NCBI GenBank assembly: GCA_054601695.1
Contig: BAAHQB010000012.1
Coordinates: 1,240,001-1,304,000 of the forward strand
DNA from: Amorphochlora amoebiformis
Taxonomy: Eukaryota > Cercozoa > Chlorarachniophyceae
Length of the DNA stretch: 64,000 nucleotides
Reading direction: 5' to 3'
The position numbers were made by a program, and so were the translations under genes. How positions within the stretch are numbered: position 1 is the stretch's first letter; the number at the start of each line of letters is the position of its first letter. The notes beneath the pieces are model-generated. The model saw nothing but the letters and a program-made list of their open reading frames with translations, had not been told where the DNA came from and ran no database searches. Of this stretch, positions 1 through 20,683 are shown piece after piece.

Positions 1-291
1 TTTTGCGGATGCGCTTCAGGTGGCGATATTCCGGCATAGGAAACAGCTCATTTGACTATAGTAGGGTTTCGGTTTAGGTTTTATTTTGGGTTAGACTGTG
101 TCGGGATTAGTATCGGTATGGGATTATGGTCGCTTGAGGGAGGGTGAAGGTTGGGGTTGGGGTTGAGGTTGGTGTTGGGGTTGAGGTTGGGGTTAGAGTT
201 GGGGTTGGGATTTGGTTGGGTAGGATTACTCTCTTGATCATTTTGCTCGCGTTCTTAGGTTCAACGATGCATGCGGTAAAGATTGTCGGCT
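1..291 (-). CDS. Partial unidentified gene running off the left edge (two exons seen)
   Basis: Two short open segments on the minus strand join in phase. The first is 291-230 (phase 1 start after TTCAG, donor AGA|GTAATC), reading [20 protein letters not shown]. The second starts at 55 after CTATAG and runs off the window at 1, reading [18 protein letters not shown]. Both have ordinary amino-acid composition and sit in unique sequence, unlike the surrounding repeats. I do not recognise the family. The 5' exons should lie between 300 and about 2400, mostly TA repeat; a possible donor (GGAAG|GTGAGT, minus strand, near 2350) and a short ATG-containing segment near 2105-2060 are candidates but do not phase cleanly. 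The gene would then be divergent from the one starting at 2489 and share its promoter. The coding call is moderately sure; function is unknown. Confidence 0.45.
123..226 (+). repeat. Degenerate GGGGTT/GAGGTT telomere-like repeat
   Basis: About 100 bp of hexamer-phased G-rich repeats (GGTTGG, GGGTTG, GAGGTT, GGGTTA) lie in the intron between the two exons of the left-edge gene. They resemble decayed telomeric sequence of the TTAGGG type found elsewhere in the window. Open frames through it are periodic Gly-Val-Glu-Val artefacts. Confidence 0.7.
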
Positions 292-359
292 CTGAATTGC
301 GGTTTGAATTGTGTAACTTTACCTGAGTATGTGAGTTGTTGCTTCTCAATATATACGTA

Positions 360-2020
<1,661 letters not shown>

Positions 2021-2420
2021 GAGTGTACATGCACACACCTCAACCATCGATGCATACCCCTTCAGTCCTCCTTTCTCCTCCCTGCTCATCCTACCCTTAT
2101 TTTAATATTCTCAGATGTACAATCGAACGTATATACACAGATACATACATTGTATATTTGTACTCGCATGATTTTTGTACAGACAGGCATGCTTCGTAGA
2201 GATTCGCACAAATATGTCATATCTACTCAGGAAAAACAGATATTTTTTCTCCTTCCTCTCTGCTTTCCATATGGACAATATTTTACTCTTCTTAAACCCT
2301 TCCCTCCCTCTCAATCCCCCTCCCCTTCTTCGCCGAAACTCACCTTCCGGAGTTAATGGTACAGTCTTTACCGAAATAATAAAACCAGGAACCCACGATC
2401 AGGCTTCCGTGTCCGCATAT

Positions 2421-2470
2421 GTCACATTGAGTGACATTGTCATTCTAAGTGACATCATAGTCACCGCCAC
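2421..2470. promoter_or_regulatory. Paired 15-bp palindromes (GTCAY-N5-RTGAC) before the gene at 2489
   Basis: Two inverted repeats with the same 5-bp centre occur at 2421-2435 (GTCACATTGAGTGAC) and 2439-2453 (GTCATTCTAAGTGAC), 18 bp apart, followed by a half site AGTCAC near 2458. They end about 35 bp before the ATG at 2489. The same palindrome, with the same spacer length, occurs four times between the divergent genes at 26563 and 26871, so I infer a binding site for a dimeric regulator. No protein is assigned. Confidence 0.5.
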
Positions 2471-2488
2471 GTGTCTCCCCAAGCTCCG

Positions 2489-2826
2489 ATGCCGTCACGG
2501 TGGTCAAAGATGTTTGGGACATTCAAAAGAATAGGGAGGAGGGGGCTGGCGCAAAGGTGTATGAAGTGACATTTATATGCTACCACGATCCATGACACTA
2601 CACTTGTACTGAAATGCACATTTCTGCGCGCGGGCCTGTACGTGTATGAGCATTTTAGTGTATTTGGCCTTACGACCCGTGAGATGAATGGGAGAAAGGC
2701 ATGTCGTGAGCGGTTCGTGGGCGGAGGATACGGATACATGTATTGATATGTTATAGAACATGAATGTTTGTATACATAAGTTGTGAGTATATTGTATAAT
2801 CTAATTACACGAAAATGTGTATACAA

Positions 2827-2897
<71 letters not shown>

Positions 2898-3495
2898 GCA
2901 TACATATATGTATATGTATATATATGTGTGTGTGTGTGTGTATATATATGCATATATGTATGTATTAAAGATATACATACATATATACCTGTATGCATAA
3001 TATAGATCCAGAAGCGGTCGTTGGAGCTGGCTAAAAAGACCACCTACCAAGTCAAACCCTACCTAAACACAAACACACTAATCCTGACCCTATTCCTACC
3101 GACTTTAACCCCAACCCAAGACGACTCCCTTGGATCCGAAGGCTCCTTGATAGACGCAAAGATATCGTTCTCATGCCAGGTCTGAGATACGTTTAGTCCT
3201 AACCCAAACGCTAATTTTAACCCTAATCCTAACCCCAGGCCTTACGTCGTGGCGACAGGTAAACCAGAGCCAACCTAAATTAAATCTTATCTCTAGAGTT
3301 AATGGTAGCCCTAACCCTAGATCGATAGCGTGTTTATCCTGCTGATTTCCACGATGCTCACCTCAGTTATTATCGACACTGCTGATCCTGTAAAACTAAC
3401 TCACAAACCCAAACTGACACCCTAACACTCAATATATAGATATGTCATATATTTATATTATATATAAAAATATATATGTATATATACATATACAT

Positions 3496-3580
<85 letters not shown>

Positions 3581-3612
3581 CATAAGTGTGTGTATTCTAA
3601 ATGTAAACGTAT

Positions 3613-3662
<50 letters not shown>

Positions 3663-3716
3663 GTACATATACACACACATATATTTTTGTATATATTCTC
3701 TATTCATTTTCACATG

Positions 3717-3751
<35 letters not shown>

Positions 3752-3753
3752 TT

Positions 3754-3785
<32 letters not shown>

Positions 3786-4263
3786 CATACATATATATAC
3801 ATATACATATATATATATATATGTATAATATGCATGTGTAATAGTAATAAGAATAACTAAAAACTAACACCATCAATGTTCATACGTAAGTATGTATTGT
3901 CTTAACATATAAACATGTTAAGCCTAAGTATAAACATGTTAAGCCTTAGCCTTGACTCAAAATCGTAACCATAGGTCATGAGGAAACTAGGTATCTTTTT
4001 GCTTACGACGCAGGGAGATTATGAGGACAGGAAGCACTACAAATTGCTCTGGGTCTTCCCATCCCATTTCCCTCTACCCCTCGCTATGTCTCCCTCTCTC
4101 CTCTCCCCCCTCTCTCTCCCCTCCTCCTCTCTTTCTCTGCATTAGAGGTTGACGCCAAAATGTAACCGAAGAGCGCGTGGCTACCTGCGTATGATACGGG
4201 TCTGTTTGGCGCTCACTGGATTATCTTAACAGTGCCTGTACTGGCATGTCGGTAGGATATACA

Positions 4264-4311
<48 letters not shown>

Positions 4312-4342
4312 TATTATATTTATATATATATACATATATAGG

Positions 4343-4388
<46 letters not shown>

Positions 4389-4403
4389 CATAAATGTATA
4401 TTA

Positions 4404-4447
<44 letters not shown>

Positions 4448-4448
4448 C

Positions 4449-4480
<32 letters not shown>

Positions 4481-4863
4481 ATGTAAACATATATATATAT
4501 ATATACATATATGTATACACATATATGTATCCTATACAATATAAATATATAGTACAATAGTTAATATATAAATATACATATACATAGAGATGTATGTATG
4601 TATAGAATATGGGATATATATATTATAAATATATATATATATATATGTGTGTGTGTATACATGTATATATTTTATTTATATGGGTGTGTGTATACATGTA
4701 TATATTGTATTTAAGTATGTACATATATATTGAGATATATATATATATATAAAGTATACATGTAGTATAAAAATACTAGACTTGCATAAATACATGTATA
4801 CATAATAAAATATCTAATATATATGTTTGTCGATTTATCTATATCTTACACCTATATGTATAT

Positions 4864-4917
<54 letters not shown>

Positions 4918-4978
4918 TATATACATATATATATATATATATATATACATTGTATATATACATATATTTATGTATATA

Positions 4979-5075
<97 letters not shown>

Positions 5076-6158
5076 ATGTTATTTTAATATGTATTTAAAA
5101 TCTGTATTATCTAAATCAGGATATATATATATAAGTATATATGTGTGTATATAGATAAATATGATATATATATATACACATATATATATATATACATGTG
5201 AACAATATTCTCAAAGCCATGCACTATCCAGAGCCAGCACGAGGCAAATTCTAGGTCTGTATACCCTCTTTGGAATCGTCGGACAGACTACCCAAGGCTA
5301 CTTCCTTGAGGTACACCGATTATATGTGTGCATGTATATCCACTATTGAATGCACACTTTCGTGATACAGTTTCATACGTGTGTGTGTGTATATATGAAA
5401 ATGTAAATCCTTTTACTAAATAAACGTGCTATACGAATACATATTAATATACACTATTTATGTATATAAATGTATTCATGTTAATAATAATAATATATAT
5501 ATATATATATATATGTGCTTTTATATTACGTATTGTATATGCATATATGTTATACATAATATATACATATATATATTATATATATATATATATATTATAT
5601 ATATTTATATATTATATATATATATATGTATATATATATAGATATATGAATATATGTAAATATATGTCTTATATGTGTGTGTATATATATATATGTATGC
5701 ATATATATATATATATGTATATATATGTATGTATATGTATATATATATGTAACTACAACCTAATTAGAAATGGGTAACCAATACTATCCTAGAGCACAAC
5801 GACGCCGAGAGAACTGACTGGGAGGTGAGCAATGTTATATATGTATTAGATATATACATATGTATATTAATAAATAAATACTATGCACACATATACATAG
5901 AGTGTGTATATGTATGTGATATATATATATATATATATACGCATGTGATATATACATACGTATATATATATATATATATATATATATTTACATGTATATA
6001 ATATACATGCATACATACAAACATATATATATATATATATATATATGTACGTATTACAATTGGTAAGTAAAATAATATTAGATATTTTACATACATATAT
6101 ATGCATATATATAAATACATGTGTATGTATGTGTATGTACGTATGATATAAATATATA

Positions 6159-6190
<32 letters not shown>

Positions 6191-6304
6191 GTGTGTATAT
6201 GTGTATGTTTATAGATTATATATAAATAGATATCAAACATACATATATATATATATATATCCATACATATCCATGTATCTATGTCTATCGAGGAATGTGT
6301 TAAC

Positions 6305-6340
<36 letters not shown>

Positions 6341-6355
6341 TATATGCAAATATTT

Positions 6356-6419
<64 letters not shown>

Positions 6420-7147
6420 TAACTTATACATGTAAAAATACATGTTAATTGTCCGTACATATGTAAAAAATATAGATATATTAAACATTACATTCATAGG
6501 CTTTTAAAGGCGTCCTCCTACTAAACGGGTCTGATCCTGCTCTCCAGGGGCTAAAGGGAGCAGCCTTAGCATCCGTTGTTGAAACGGTAAGAACTGTCAT
6601 ACTCATTATCGCTCTCCCTTCTCCCTCTCTCTATCTCTCTCTCTGTGTATGTCCTTCTCACTTCCTCTGCCCTCGTTCTCTCACAAACTCTCTATGTTTC
6701 TATCTCTCCTTCCTCCTATCTTTCCCCCATCCTGTTTTTGCTCGTCCTTTTTCGCCCAATCCTCTTTCATTCTCTCCCGGTCTTTCACCTCCTCATAAGT
6801 CCATCTCTATCAGGCATACCGATTTCGACCTCTAAGGCCTCCCATCGTACCCTTAATTGTAGCTGGGGTGCGATTTTAATACTAACCCTAACCTCAAGCC
6901 TAGATGTTAGCATTGCTCTGAAGCCTTGGTCTGAGTGTGAGTTTTGTGTTAGTTGAGTGTGTGGAGCCTGGTGTACTTTCATTTTGATATTTTGCCGTCT
7001 AGAATGGAGAGACTGGGGAGGGTACGTGTATATATGTGTGTACTAGAGATGCATATGTATATATATGTATATATATATATATATATAATTATATATATAT
7101 ATATATATACATGTATAAACAATATGTGTATGAAAATATATATGTGC

Positions 7148-7184
<37 letters not shown>

Positions 7185-7251
7185 AAAATATATATTACAT
7201 ACATTATAAGAGTATGTCTATATGTTACACAGAAAATACAACATGTACGTG

Positions 7252-7316
<65 letters not shown>

Positions 7317-7512
7317 ATTATATGTATATATATATATATATATGTATAAAATATATATTACATACATTATAAGAGTATATGTAACTACATCTATATGTTA
7401 CACATAAAATACAACATGTACGTGCATATATACATATACATATATATATATACATATATACATACATTCTGTGAAGGTAGTATCTACCGTCTGCACATCA
7501 TATTGCATATAA

Positions 7513-7557
<45 letters not shown>

Positions 7558-7637
7558 GTATGTACTTATATGTTTTCATATTTATTTCCATGCAGATAAT
7601 CTATACATATATACTATACATGCACATACATACATAC

Positions 7638-7670
<33 letters not shown>

Positions 7671-7727
7671 AATATTTTTGTAAAATATATAAATATATAG
7701 ATATTTATGTATATATATATATATTGT

Positions 7728-7765
<38 letters not shown>

Positions 7766-7846
7766 ATGTGTGTGCATGTGTTGCATATTTACATATATAT
7801 GTATATATGTATCTATACATGTAAATGTATATTACATATATATATG

Positions 7847-7909
<63 letters not shown>

Positions 7910-7940
7910 ATATATTTATATAGTATATATATATTTGTGT

Positions 7941-7975
<35 letters not shown>

Positions 7976-8171
7976 GTAAAATATATATATATATTTTTTC
8001 CATATATATATTATGTATTTTGATTTACATATGTTATATATACACACATACACACATGGAAGAACATGTAGTATGAAATATGTATAGTGACATCACCCAT
8101 GTCAGGAAGAACACTTTACAGAGCGAGCAAGTATTAGGGCAAATCAGGTGATTTTTCCTGTACGTGAGTAC

Positions 8172-8218
<47 letters not shown>

Positions 8219-8257
8219 TTATATGTATATATGTGTGTGGTTGTATATTACATATAT

Positions 8258-8305
<48 letters not shown>

Positions 8306-8368
8306 CAGATGTATAACCTACATTATGTATATACATATACATATATATATATGTATATATATTTATAT

Positions 8369-8430
<62 letters not shown>

Positions 8431-8452
8431 GCAGATGTATATAAATATATAC

Positions 8453-8487
<35 letters not shown>

Positions 8488-8511
8488 GGTATATACATAT
8501 ATATGTATTCA

Positions 8512-8557
<46 letters not shown>

Positions 8558-8653
8558 CATTATACTCATACAGATTATATATATATATATATACCTACAT
8601 GTATACATGTATGCCATCTATATATTTATATTATCTACATTATACTCATACAG

Positions 8654-8700
<47 letters not shown>

Positions 8701-8865
8701 ACATGTATACATGTATGCCATCTATATATTTATATTATCTAGATTAAAATATAAATTTATATGTTAATCTTGTATTTTCAACATCAGGCAGGCGCTGCGT
8801 GTGGGTTCATGTTGTTTTGGGTGATGGCTAGATGGGGCAAAGTTAAGGCTCCGCTTATGGCTTAA
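2489..8865 (+). CDS. Small two-helix membrane protein of unknown family (7 exons)
   Basis: Proposed exons: 2489-2556, 4014-4052, 5232-5310, 5768-5824, 6548-6586, 8106-8147, 8788-8865; phases agree throughout and give about 133 residues. The protein starts with a basic stretch ([19 protein letters not shown]), which could be an organelle targeting sequence. It then has a hydrophobic segment ([19 protein letters not shown]), an acidic loop ([19 protein letters not shown]), an Ala-rich piece ([13 protein letters not shown]) and a C-terminal membrane segment ([15 protein letters not shown]) before TAA. The last four exons are the most convincing, with clean acceptors and donors (for example ACG|GTAAGA). 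Exon 2 has a weak donor (GG|GTCTTC). An alternative exon at about 7003-7021 joined to a shorter form of the 8106 exon also keeps phase. I do not recognise the family; a membrane-complex subunit of an organelle is only a guess. Confidence 0.6.
3060..3335. repeat. Degenerate CCTAACC telomere-like repeats in an intron
   Basis: Scattered CCTAAC, CCCAACC and ACCCTAAC units with much divergence. The block lies in the first intron of the gene at 2489. No convincing exon was found in it. Confidence 0.65.
6606..6800. repeat. CT-rich low-complexity tract
   Basis: Pyrimidine-rich sequence built of CTCTCC, TCTCTC and CCTCTT runs within an intron of the gene at 2489. A smaller similar tract is at about 4060-4140. 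The open frames across it are Leu/Ser-rich and not supported as exons. Confidence 0.7.
7183..7432. repeat. Direct duplication of a 70-80 bp intronic segment
   Basis: The segment beginning GTATAAAATATATATTACAT and containing CATTATAAGAG, ATGTTACACA and AATACAACATGTACGTG occurs at about 7183-7252 and again at about 7345-7424. The second copy has an 11-bp insertion. The copies are separated by a long TA tract. Confidence 0.75.
8563..8741. repeat. Near-perfect tandem duplication differing in TA-tract length
   Basis: A unit containing ACATTATACTCATACAGAT, then a TA run, then CCTACATGTATACATGTATG and CCATCTATATATTTATATTA is present twice back to back. The copies differ almost only in the number of TA units, as expected for a recent duplication followed by slippage. 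It lies in the last intron of the gene at 2489. Confidence 0.8.
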
Positions 8866-9207
8866 ACTCGTTAACTAGTTAAGTTATGATTTAATTTTAA
8901 AATTATTTCTCGGATGCACCTAGATCAGTATCGCAATAAGCAGTGGCCGTAGCCAGCCAAGCAAAGGGCGGACAAAGTAATTTTAGAAAACGAGATTTTG
9001 ACCCATTGGAGAATTTACTAGTATGCATCTAGAGTATGTAAGATGACCACTATATTTAGCATGAGATCTTATTCAATTGACACTGTGGCTGAAACTCTAT
9101 GATCGCCCCAAGTTAGATGCTCATGATTATCCAGTAGCGAGTAGCAGATCTCTGTAGCCACGGTTCAACAATGCAGCTGTGCCGGACGATACACACGATT
9201 CGGTAGG
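8866..9207. other. Convergent 3'-3' intergenic gap with several CTAG sites
   Basis: This 342-bp gap separates the stop codons of two convergent genes. It is unique sequence with no TA tract. I count four CTAG sites (for example AACTAGTT and TACTAGTATGCATCTAGAG), more than chance but fewer than in the other convergent gaps. No gene or clear polyadenylation signal is visible. Confidence 0.6.
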
Positions 9208-14345
<5,138 letters not shown>

Positions 14346-14523
14346 AGGAGAGGATGAGAAGGTATCACGATTTATTGCGTTATGTAGCGATGGATCACGT
14401 TTGCATACACCGGGAGATGTCACAATAATAATTCGGCTTTATTTCCGCCGAAGAATTAACGACAGTATTGGATTCCGTTTGTTTCCGGGAGAGTCGCCCG
14501 AGTCGCCGGAGTCGCCCGCCAGC
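14346..14523. promoter_or_regulatory. Divergent promoter shared by SOUL and C3orf33-like genes
   Basis: The two start codons (14345 on minus, 14524 on plus) are 178 bp apart, so both promoters must lie here unless untranslated exons exist. The segment is GC-richer than average, has no TA tract, and holds a TGTCAC half site near 14418 but no complete GTCAC-N5-RTGAC palindrome. Confidence 0.55.
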
Positions 14524-15676
14524 ATGGGGCTTCCGGACGACTCGGAGAGTCGTTCTAAGCTCTACCAAGAAGAGTTGATGAAGCTCCAGACGTCAGAGCA
14601 AAAGATAAGCTCAACTGCCATCTCTCTTCCAGAAGGAAGCATGTTTGGAAGGGTTACAGGGAGAATCGCGACCATCACGGGCGTCGATTCACAACAGGTT
14701 TGTTGCGCCAATCCACAATTTGATAAATCAGACCGATAGACAACGATCGAGGTTCGATATGAAAGCTCAAAAAAGACTCATCTTAATAATGTAAATTGCC
14801 TAGAATAACACGAAAGACGGGAATATTAGCTCCTCCTAGCTGTTTTTGTTTCGTACTACCGAAAACACTCAACTAACCAGCGTACCCTACCCATTCAGGT
14901 GAGGATTGCAGGCATCGTAGGCGGGATTGCGATAGGAAGCGCAGGTGGACTTATTGTGTTCAAGTTTGTGAGGGGTCTGGTGTCCAGGATCCGAACCGCC
15001 AAGGATGTGCCCATCGCTGCGTTGCACAGCGTAAAAAAATGCGAAAATTTTTTGAACCCACTCTAATATCTAACCTACAGGGTTCGCTTGTTCTGAATGA
15101 ATAAAACCTTACTATTTCACGCCTAACCCTTCTCTAGCACGAGTCAATCAGCGGAACAATTGCTCGTGTTGAAAACGAAAATATCTTCCGGCTCAGCCAT
15201 AAGTATGTCTCATTGTGGAAAAAAGAACTATATAGATACAATCCCTGGATACATCTAATCCGTATCCCATCCTTTCGTACAAGATGGTTTAACCCTATTG
15301 TCTCTCTCAGCCCCACGATTTCTCTCGGTGTCACGGAAGCAGGTTCTCAACCTCAACTGTATCCACTCCCAACCGTAACATTGTCCAAATCCTGTCCTCA
15401 CTCAGGCGACGACGAGACCATTAGAATCCGTTTGGCGGGAATCGAATCGCTATCGAAGGTAGGCTGCTCTCTTCTCTCGCCTCTGAACTGAGGGGATTAT
15501 ATGCGTGTATATTCCACTGGCAAAGTTACTACATCAAATTCTGACCATTATCGTGGAAAAGGAACGTACCGAGGCGATGTTGCCTAGTGGACAAGCTGTC
15601 ACGGTTTGGAAAACTATTAAACTTTGTCCGTTCGAATCCATTCCTAACATTGAAGGCAATACGCACATTATATATT

Positions 15677-15714
<38 letters not shown>

Positions 15715-15804
15715 TAAGTATATATATATATATATATACTATATATATACATATATATATATAGTATATATATATATGTATGTATGTGCATATATATATA
15801 TATA

Positions 15805-15851
<47 letters not shown>

Positions 15852-15946
15852 ACGCATTTAATGTATTAAGGTTCAGCTGATTGGTAAGAGCAGCATGGAC
15901 GATGATGTGATCAATGGATTAGTGTGGCGTAAATATCGAGTAGGGG

Positions 15947-15977
<31 letters not shown>

Positions 15978-16320
15978 ATATATGTATATATTCTCCCTCT
16001 TTCTCCCATACGCGTTCCTATAATTCTAACCCTGCTTTGTCGCTCTGTTCCTCCGTCGCTATTCTGCTCTTTTTCGCGCTTCCTTTAATCGCTCTCTCCT
16101 TAATTTCTCTCTCCTTAATCGCTCTCTCCTTAATCAATCTCTCCTTAATCGCTCTCTCCTTAATCAATCTCTCCTTAATCCCTCTCTCCCACTCTCTCCC
16201 TCGATCGTTCGAGCGCACTCTCTCCCTCGATATTTCTTTTGCTTTCTCTCTCTCACTCTTCCGAACTCTCTCTCTCTTCCCAACTCTCTCTGTCCCCGAC
16301 GCTATACATACATATACATA

Positions 16321-16363
<43 letters not shown>

Positions 16364-16497
16364 ATACTTACGTACACATACATATATGTATGTGTATATA
16401 TATATATATATGTATATATGTATATATATATTTTATATATACATACACAATTATATAGTCATATATACATACATATACATGCATGCATACATATATA

Positions 16498-16533
<36 letters not shown>

Positions 16534-16727
16534 ATATATATATATATGTATAATCAAATATATATATATATATGCATACATATATAATATTATATGTATA
16601 TATATATATACATATGTATATGTATATATATATAATATATACACATATACATACATTTATGCATATTGCCCATATGCAAGAATAATACATGGATATGTGT
16701 TCCCAAAATACAATTTACATCATATGT

Positions 16728-16769
<42 letters not shown>

Positions 16770-16793
16770 TATATATATATTATATATATATAT

Positions 16794-16830
<37 letters not shown>

Positions 16831-16856
16831 ATTTATATGTACATATATATATATAT

Positions 16857-16931
<75 letters not shown>

Positions 16932-17122
16932 CTCAGCCATATATACTCAGCCATTCTCCCACTCCATAAATCTCCGCCTTATTAACGACGTCGGAACTAC
17001 CTAAATCCATACCACCAACCGTTAAATCCCTTAGATATGCGTATATAAATATATAGAGTTATTCAAATATTACATTTATATAAATGTATATATAGATACA
17101 GATATAATAGTAAGTATTTTTT

Positions 17123-17169
<47 letters not shown>

Positions 17170-17240
17170 ATATATGTATATATATGTACATATATGTGTA
17201 TATATACATATTTAATATATATATATATATATATGTGTGT

Positions 17241-17284
<44 letters not shown>

Positions 17285-17291
17285 TGGATAG

Positions 17292-17326
<35 letters not shown>

Positions 17327-17440
17327 CGTGTAAAAACACACACATACATACAGAAAAATATATATATATATATTATATATATATGAATTATATGTGTGTA
17401 TATATAATAATATATACAAATAGTACATACATACATATTA

Positions 17441-17481
<41 letters not shown>

Positions 17482-17744
17482 TCTGTATAACATATACGTT
17501 TGATGCATACGTAGATACTTATGTAATTAAAACATTTATACCTATGTATAAAGTATATATATTATATGTGTGTGTGTTATGAATGATATCATTTCAGGGC
17601 TACGCTAAGATCACGAAGATAGACAACAGGGTTATGGAAGCTCATTTTCCGCATGTACTTGGGGTAAAGCAACTACACTCTTTCTTTTCCATCTTTCTCA
17701 CTCAGATATACAGATATTTCAACAAACACAGACACAATATATAC

Positions 17745-17791
<47 letters not shown>

Positions 17792-17879
17792 GCTAATGCT
17801 ATATATGTATATGTATATATATGTACATATTAATATATACATAAATAAATAAATTATGTACATATATATATATATATAC

Positions 17880-17917
<38 letters not shown>

Positions 17918-18137
17918 GCATAATAACATACATACATTTGTTATGCATACATACACACATATATAACATATACATTACATTCAAATTTTCATATATATAA
18001 TACATATGTAATACAATATATATATATATATGTATGTATGTGTACATATATAGTACATAAATGTAGATATAAATATAATATATAAATATTATAATATATA
18101 TGTATATATGTATGTATATATATATATATATATACAT

Positions 18138-18179
<42 letters not shown>

Positions 18180-18222
18180 CACCCAGCAATTTCGGAGATA
18201 TGAATATTTCGCGCAGGTACTG

Positions 18223-18256
<34 letters not shown>

Positions 18257-18392
18257 TATATGTGTATATTTATGTATACATGTATATGTATATTTACATT
18301 TTTATATTTATACATATATAAATATATGAATACGTACTTAGGTAAGCATACTGTGTAAATATATACATACATATACATATATATATATATAT

Positions 18393-18431
<39 letters not shown>

Positions 18432-18738
18432 CACATACACGTATACATATATTTACATATATATGTATACATATAAATTATATGAGTCATATTTATGTGT
18501 AACGTTTACACGTTTTCTGTGTGCAGATTATGCGAAGGGGCAAGTGGGATGAAATCAACAAGCCTGGAATCGTGAGTGGACGCACTATCTCACATCATAT
18601 ATATTTGCATATGTATCACGACGTGAGTACGTTCGTATAAATAAACTAGATAACGGCATATGTGCATATATTTCACTCGACTCTAAATATATAAGAGACT
18701 ATTAATACGTCTATATTTATATATCCATGGATATATGC

Positions 18739-18795
<57 letters not shown>

Positions 18796-18920
18796 TATTA
18801 TATAAAAATATAAATATATACATACATACATCTAATGCACATGTTTAATTTTTTGTGTAGGTCTGGGGCCTGATCTACGGTGTACGGGCTTTGGTATCAT
18901 TCTGTCGATCTCTCTTTTAG
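14524..18920 (+). CDS. C3orf33-like membrane-anchored protein with SNase-like OB fold (10 exons)
   Basis: Exons: 14524-14697, 14899-15030, 15138-15202, 15311-15342, 15406-15458, 15526-15603, 15871-15939, 17598-17663, 18527-18571, 18861-18920; phases agree and give 257 residues. The start ATG sits in CCAGCATGG. Residues about 61-82 ([20 protein letters not shown]) form a membrane helix. The following part resembles the C3orf33 family and the staphylococcal-nuclease-like fold: [77 protein letters not shown]. The catalytic Arg/Glu set of true nucleases is not evident, so a binding or structural role is likelier. The start of exon 6 (after CAAAG at 15525) is the least certain junction. Introns 1-5 are short (63-201 bp) and free of TA repeat; introns 7-9 are TA-filled. 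A canonical AATAAA follows at 19035. Confidence 0.85.
16090..16190. repeat. 15-bp tandem repeat (CGCTCTCTCCTTAAT)
   Basis: Six units of 15 bp, alternating CGCTCTCTCCTTAAT with CAATCTCTCCTTAAT or TTCTCTCTCCTTAAT, lie in intron 7 of the C3orf33-like gene and grade into CT-rich sequence up to about 16300. Confidence 0.85.
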
Positions 18921-19539
18921 ATTCTTCAGTGGCCATGATCATAGATGGGATGTATGTTTCTGTGACTGCGTGTATGGGTACAGTCTAGCAGTGGGGCTGA
19001 ACAGCTAGAAGCACTGTAATCGCTATGATCCTGAAATAAAAGGGTAGAATTAATATTAATATTTGATCGCGATAATCCAGAGTAGAAATTTAGTAGGAGT
19101 AACTAAGGGAACGATCATAGTATATACTCTAGATTGTATCCGTTATCTAGTAATTCAATACTGGACAGATCTAGACACTTTCTAGACTTTGTCACAATAA
19201 TTCTAGTAATTGATGGCAGCACGTTCTAGACGTTACAAGTGCTAAAGTCTAGGAAGTGAACTAGTGAAGCTCTATGTAGACTTTTTAGATTTTCCATCTG
19301 GCATGGTCTCTCTAGTCTCTAGACTAGCTGGACTACTAGTACTAGACTAGTCTAGCTAGTCTAATAGTACTAGTAGTGTTACAAGTTGTAGAAACTGAAG
19401 CTGGACCGCTAGAACCGTCGATGTACTAGTGAATAGGTACTAGTCATAACCGTTAGTGACCTAGTCGAGTATAATATTCTAGTTACGATTCTAAGTTTTA
19501 TACATATTATATGAGCATAGTGCATGCGGTGACTAGAAC
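18921..19539. other. Convergent intergenic region: polyadenylation signal and CTAG-rich island
   Basis: The gap separates the convergent ends of the C3orf33-like gene (plus) and the GT10 gene (minus). AATAAA at 19035-19040 is a plausible signal for the plus gene, 115 bp after its stop. From about 19130 to 19495 I count roughly 22 CTAG tetranucleotides, often as ACTAGT or TCTAGA (for example GACTAGTCTAGCTAGTC). Chance would give one or two. No open frame or TA tract is present. Confidence 0.75.
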
Positions 19540-19730
19540 TTAATACACCAACAATAATGAAATTAAAATGAGCACAATCGGCAAGCTTAATGCCTGAACG
19601 TTTATGCTATTCGGAACAGGGAACAGACTTTCTCTAGTTTCAGGGAAGCCAGGAAGGCTGTAGGAGCTCGATAGCGTTTCGGAGGAAATGTTCCTGAATG
19701 AGATTTTTAAACGACCATTTACACATTCAC

Positions 19731-19790
<60 letters not shown>

Positions 19791-19828
19791 CATACCGTAG
19801 TAGCAAATACATATGTATATATTATATA

Positions 19829-19862
<34 letters not shown>

Positions 19863-20022
19863 CATGTGTATAGATATATAATATATACATATAAAAATAT
19901 ATATAAAATATACATATATTCTACATATATAACTATAATTACATACAACACATACGTAAATATGTATACGTATATAATAATATGTACTTTTATATTTATA
20001 CATTTTACTATGCAGTTATGGA

Positions 20023-20060
<38 letters not shown>

Positions 20061-20148
20061 GTAATATACATAAAAATAAAAAATATATATTCATATGCGT
20101 AAATATATTCATGAGTATAATTATGTATACACACACACACACGCACAC

Positions 20149-20181
<33 letters not shown>

Positions 20182-20377
20182 CTGTATAGTACATGCATGT
20201 ATATATATTTATACAAAATTAATATAGCTAGTTTATGTTTATATTTGCACATCGTAGTTATATACACATCTGTGTATATCTATTATGTGTGTTCATATAT
20301 TTATATATTTATCCCTATTAGATACTTACTGAGTGTATCATACATATACATATATATATATATACGTGTATATATTA

Positions 20378-20436
<59 letters not shown>

Positions 20437-20634
20437 GCATATAAATTGTACAAACCGTAAATAGCATGTTTTCATGAACAGTATATATATATATAATATA
20501 TACATATATATATATATATATATTATAAAAATATATATATGGAAATGTATGCGTCTAAGCAACTCACCTTAAATCCCACGGGGTACCTTCAATCCGATTA
20601 CTTGGCAACACTAGCTCCGAAACCATAGCCCTAC

Positions 20635-20683
<49 letters not shown>

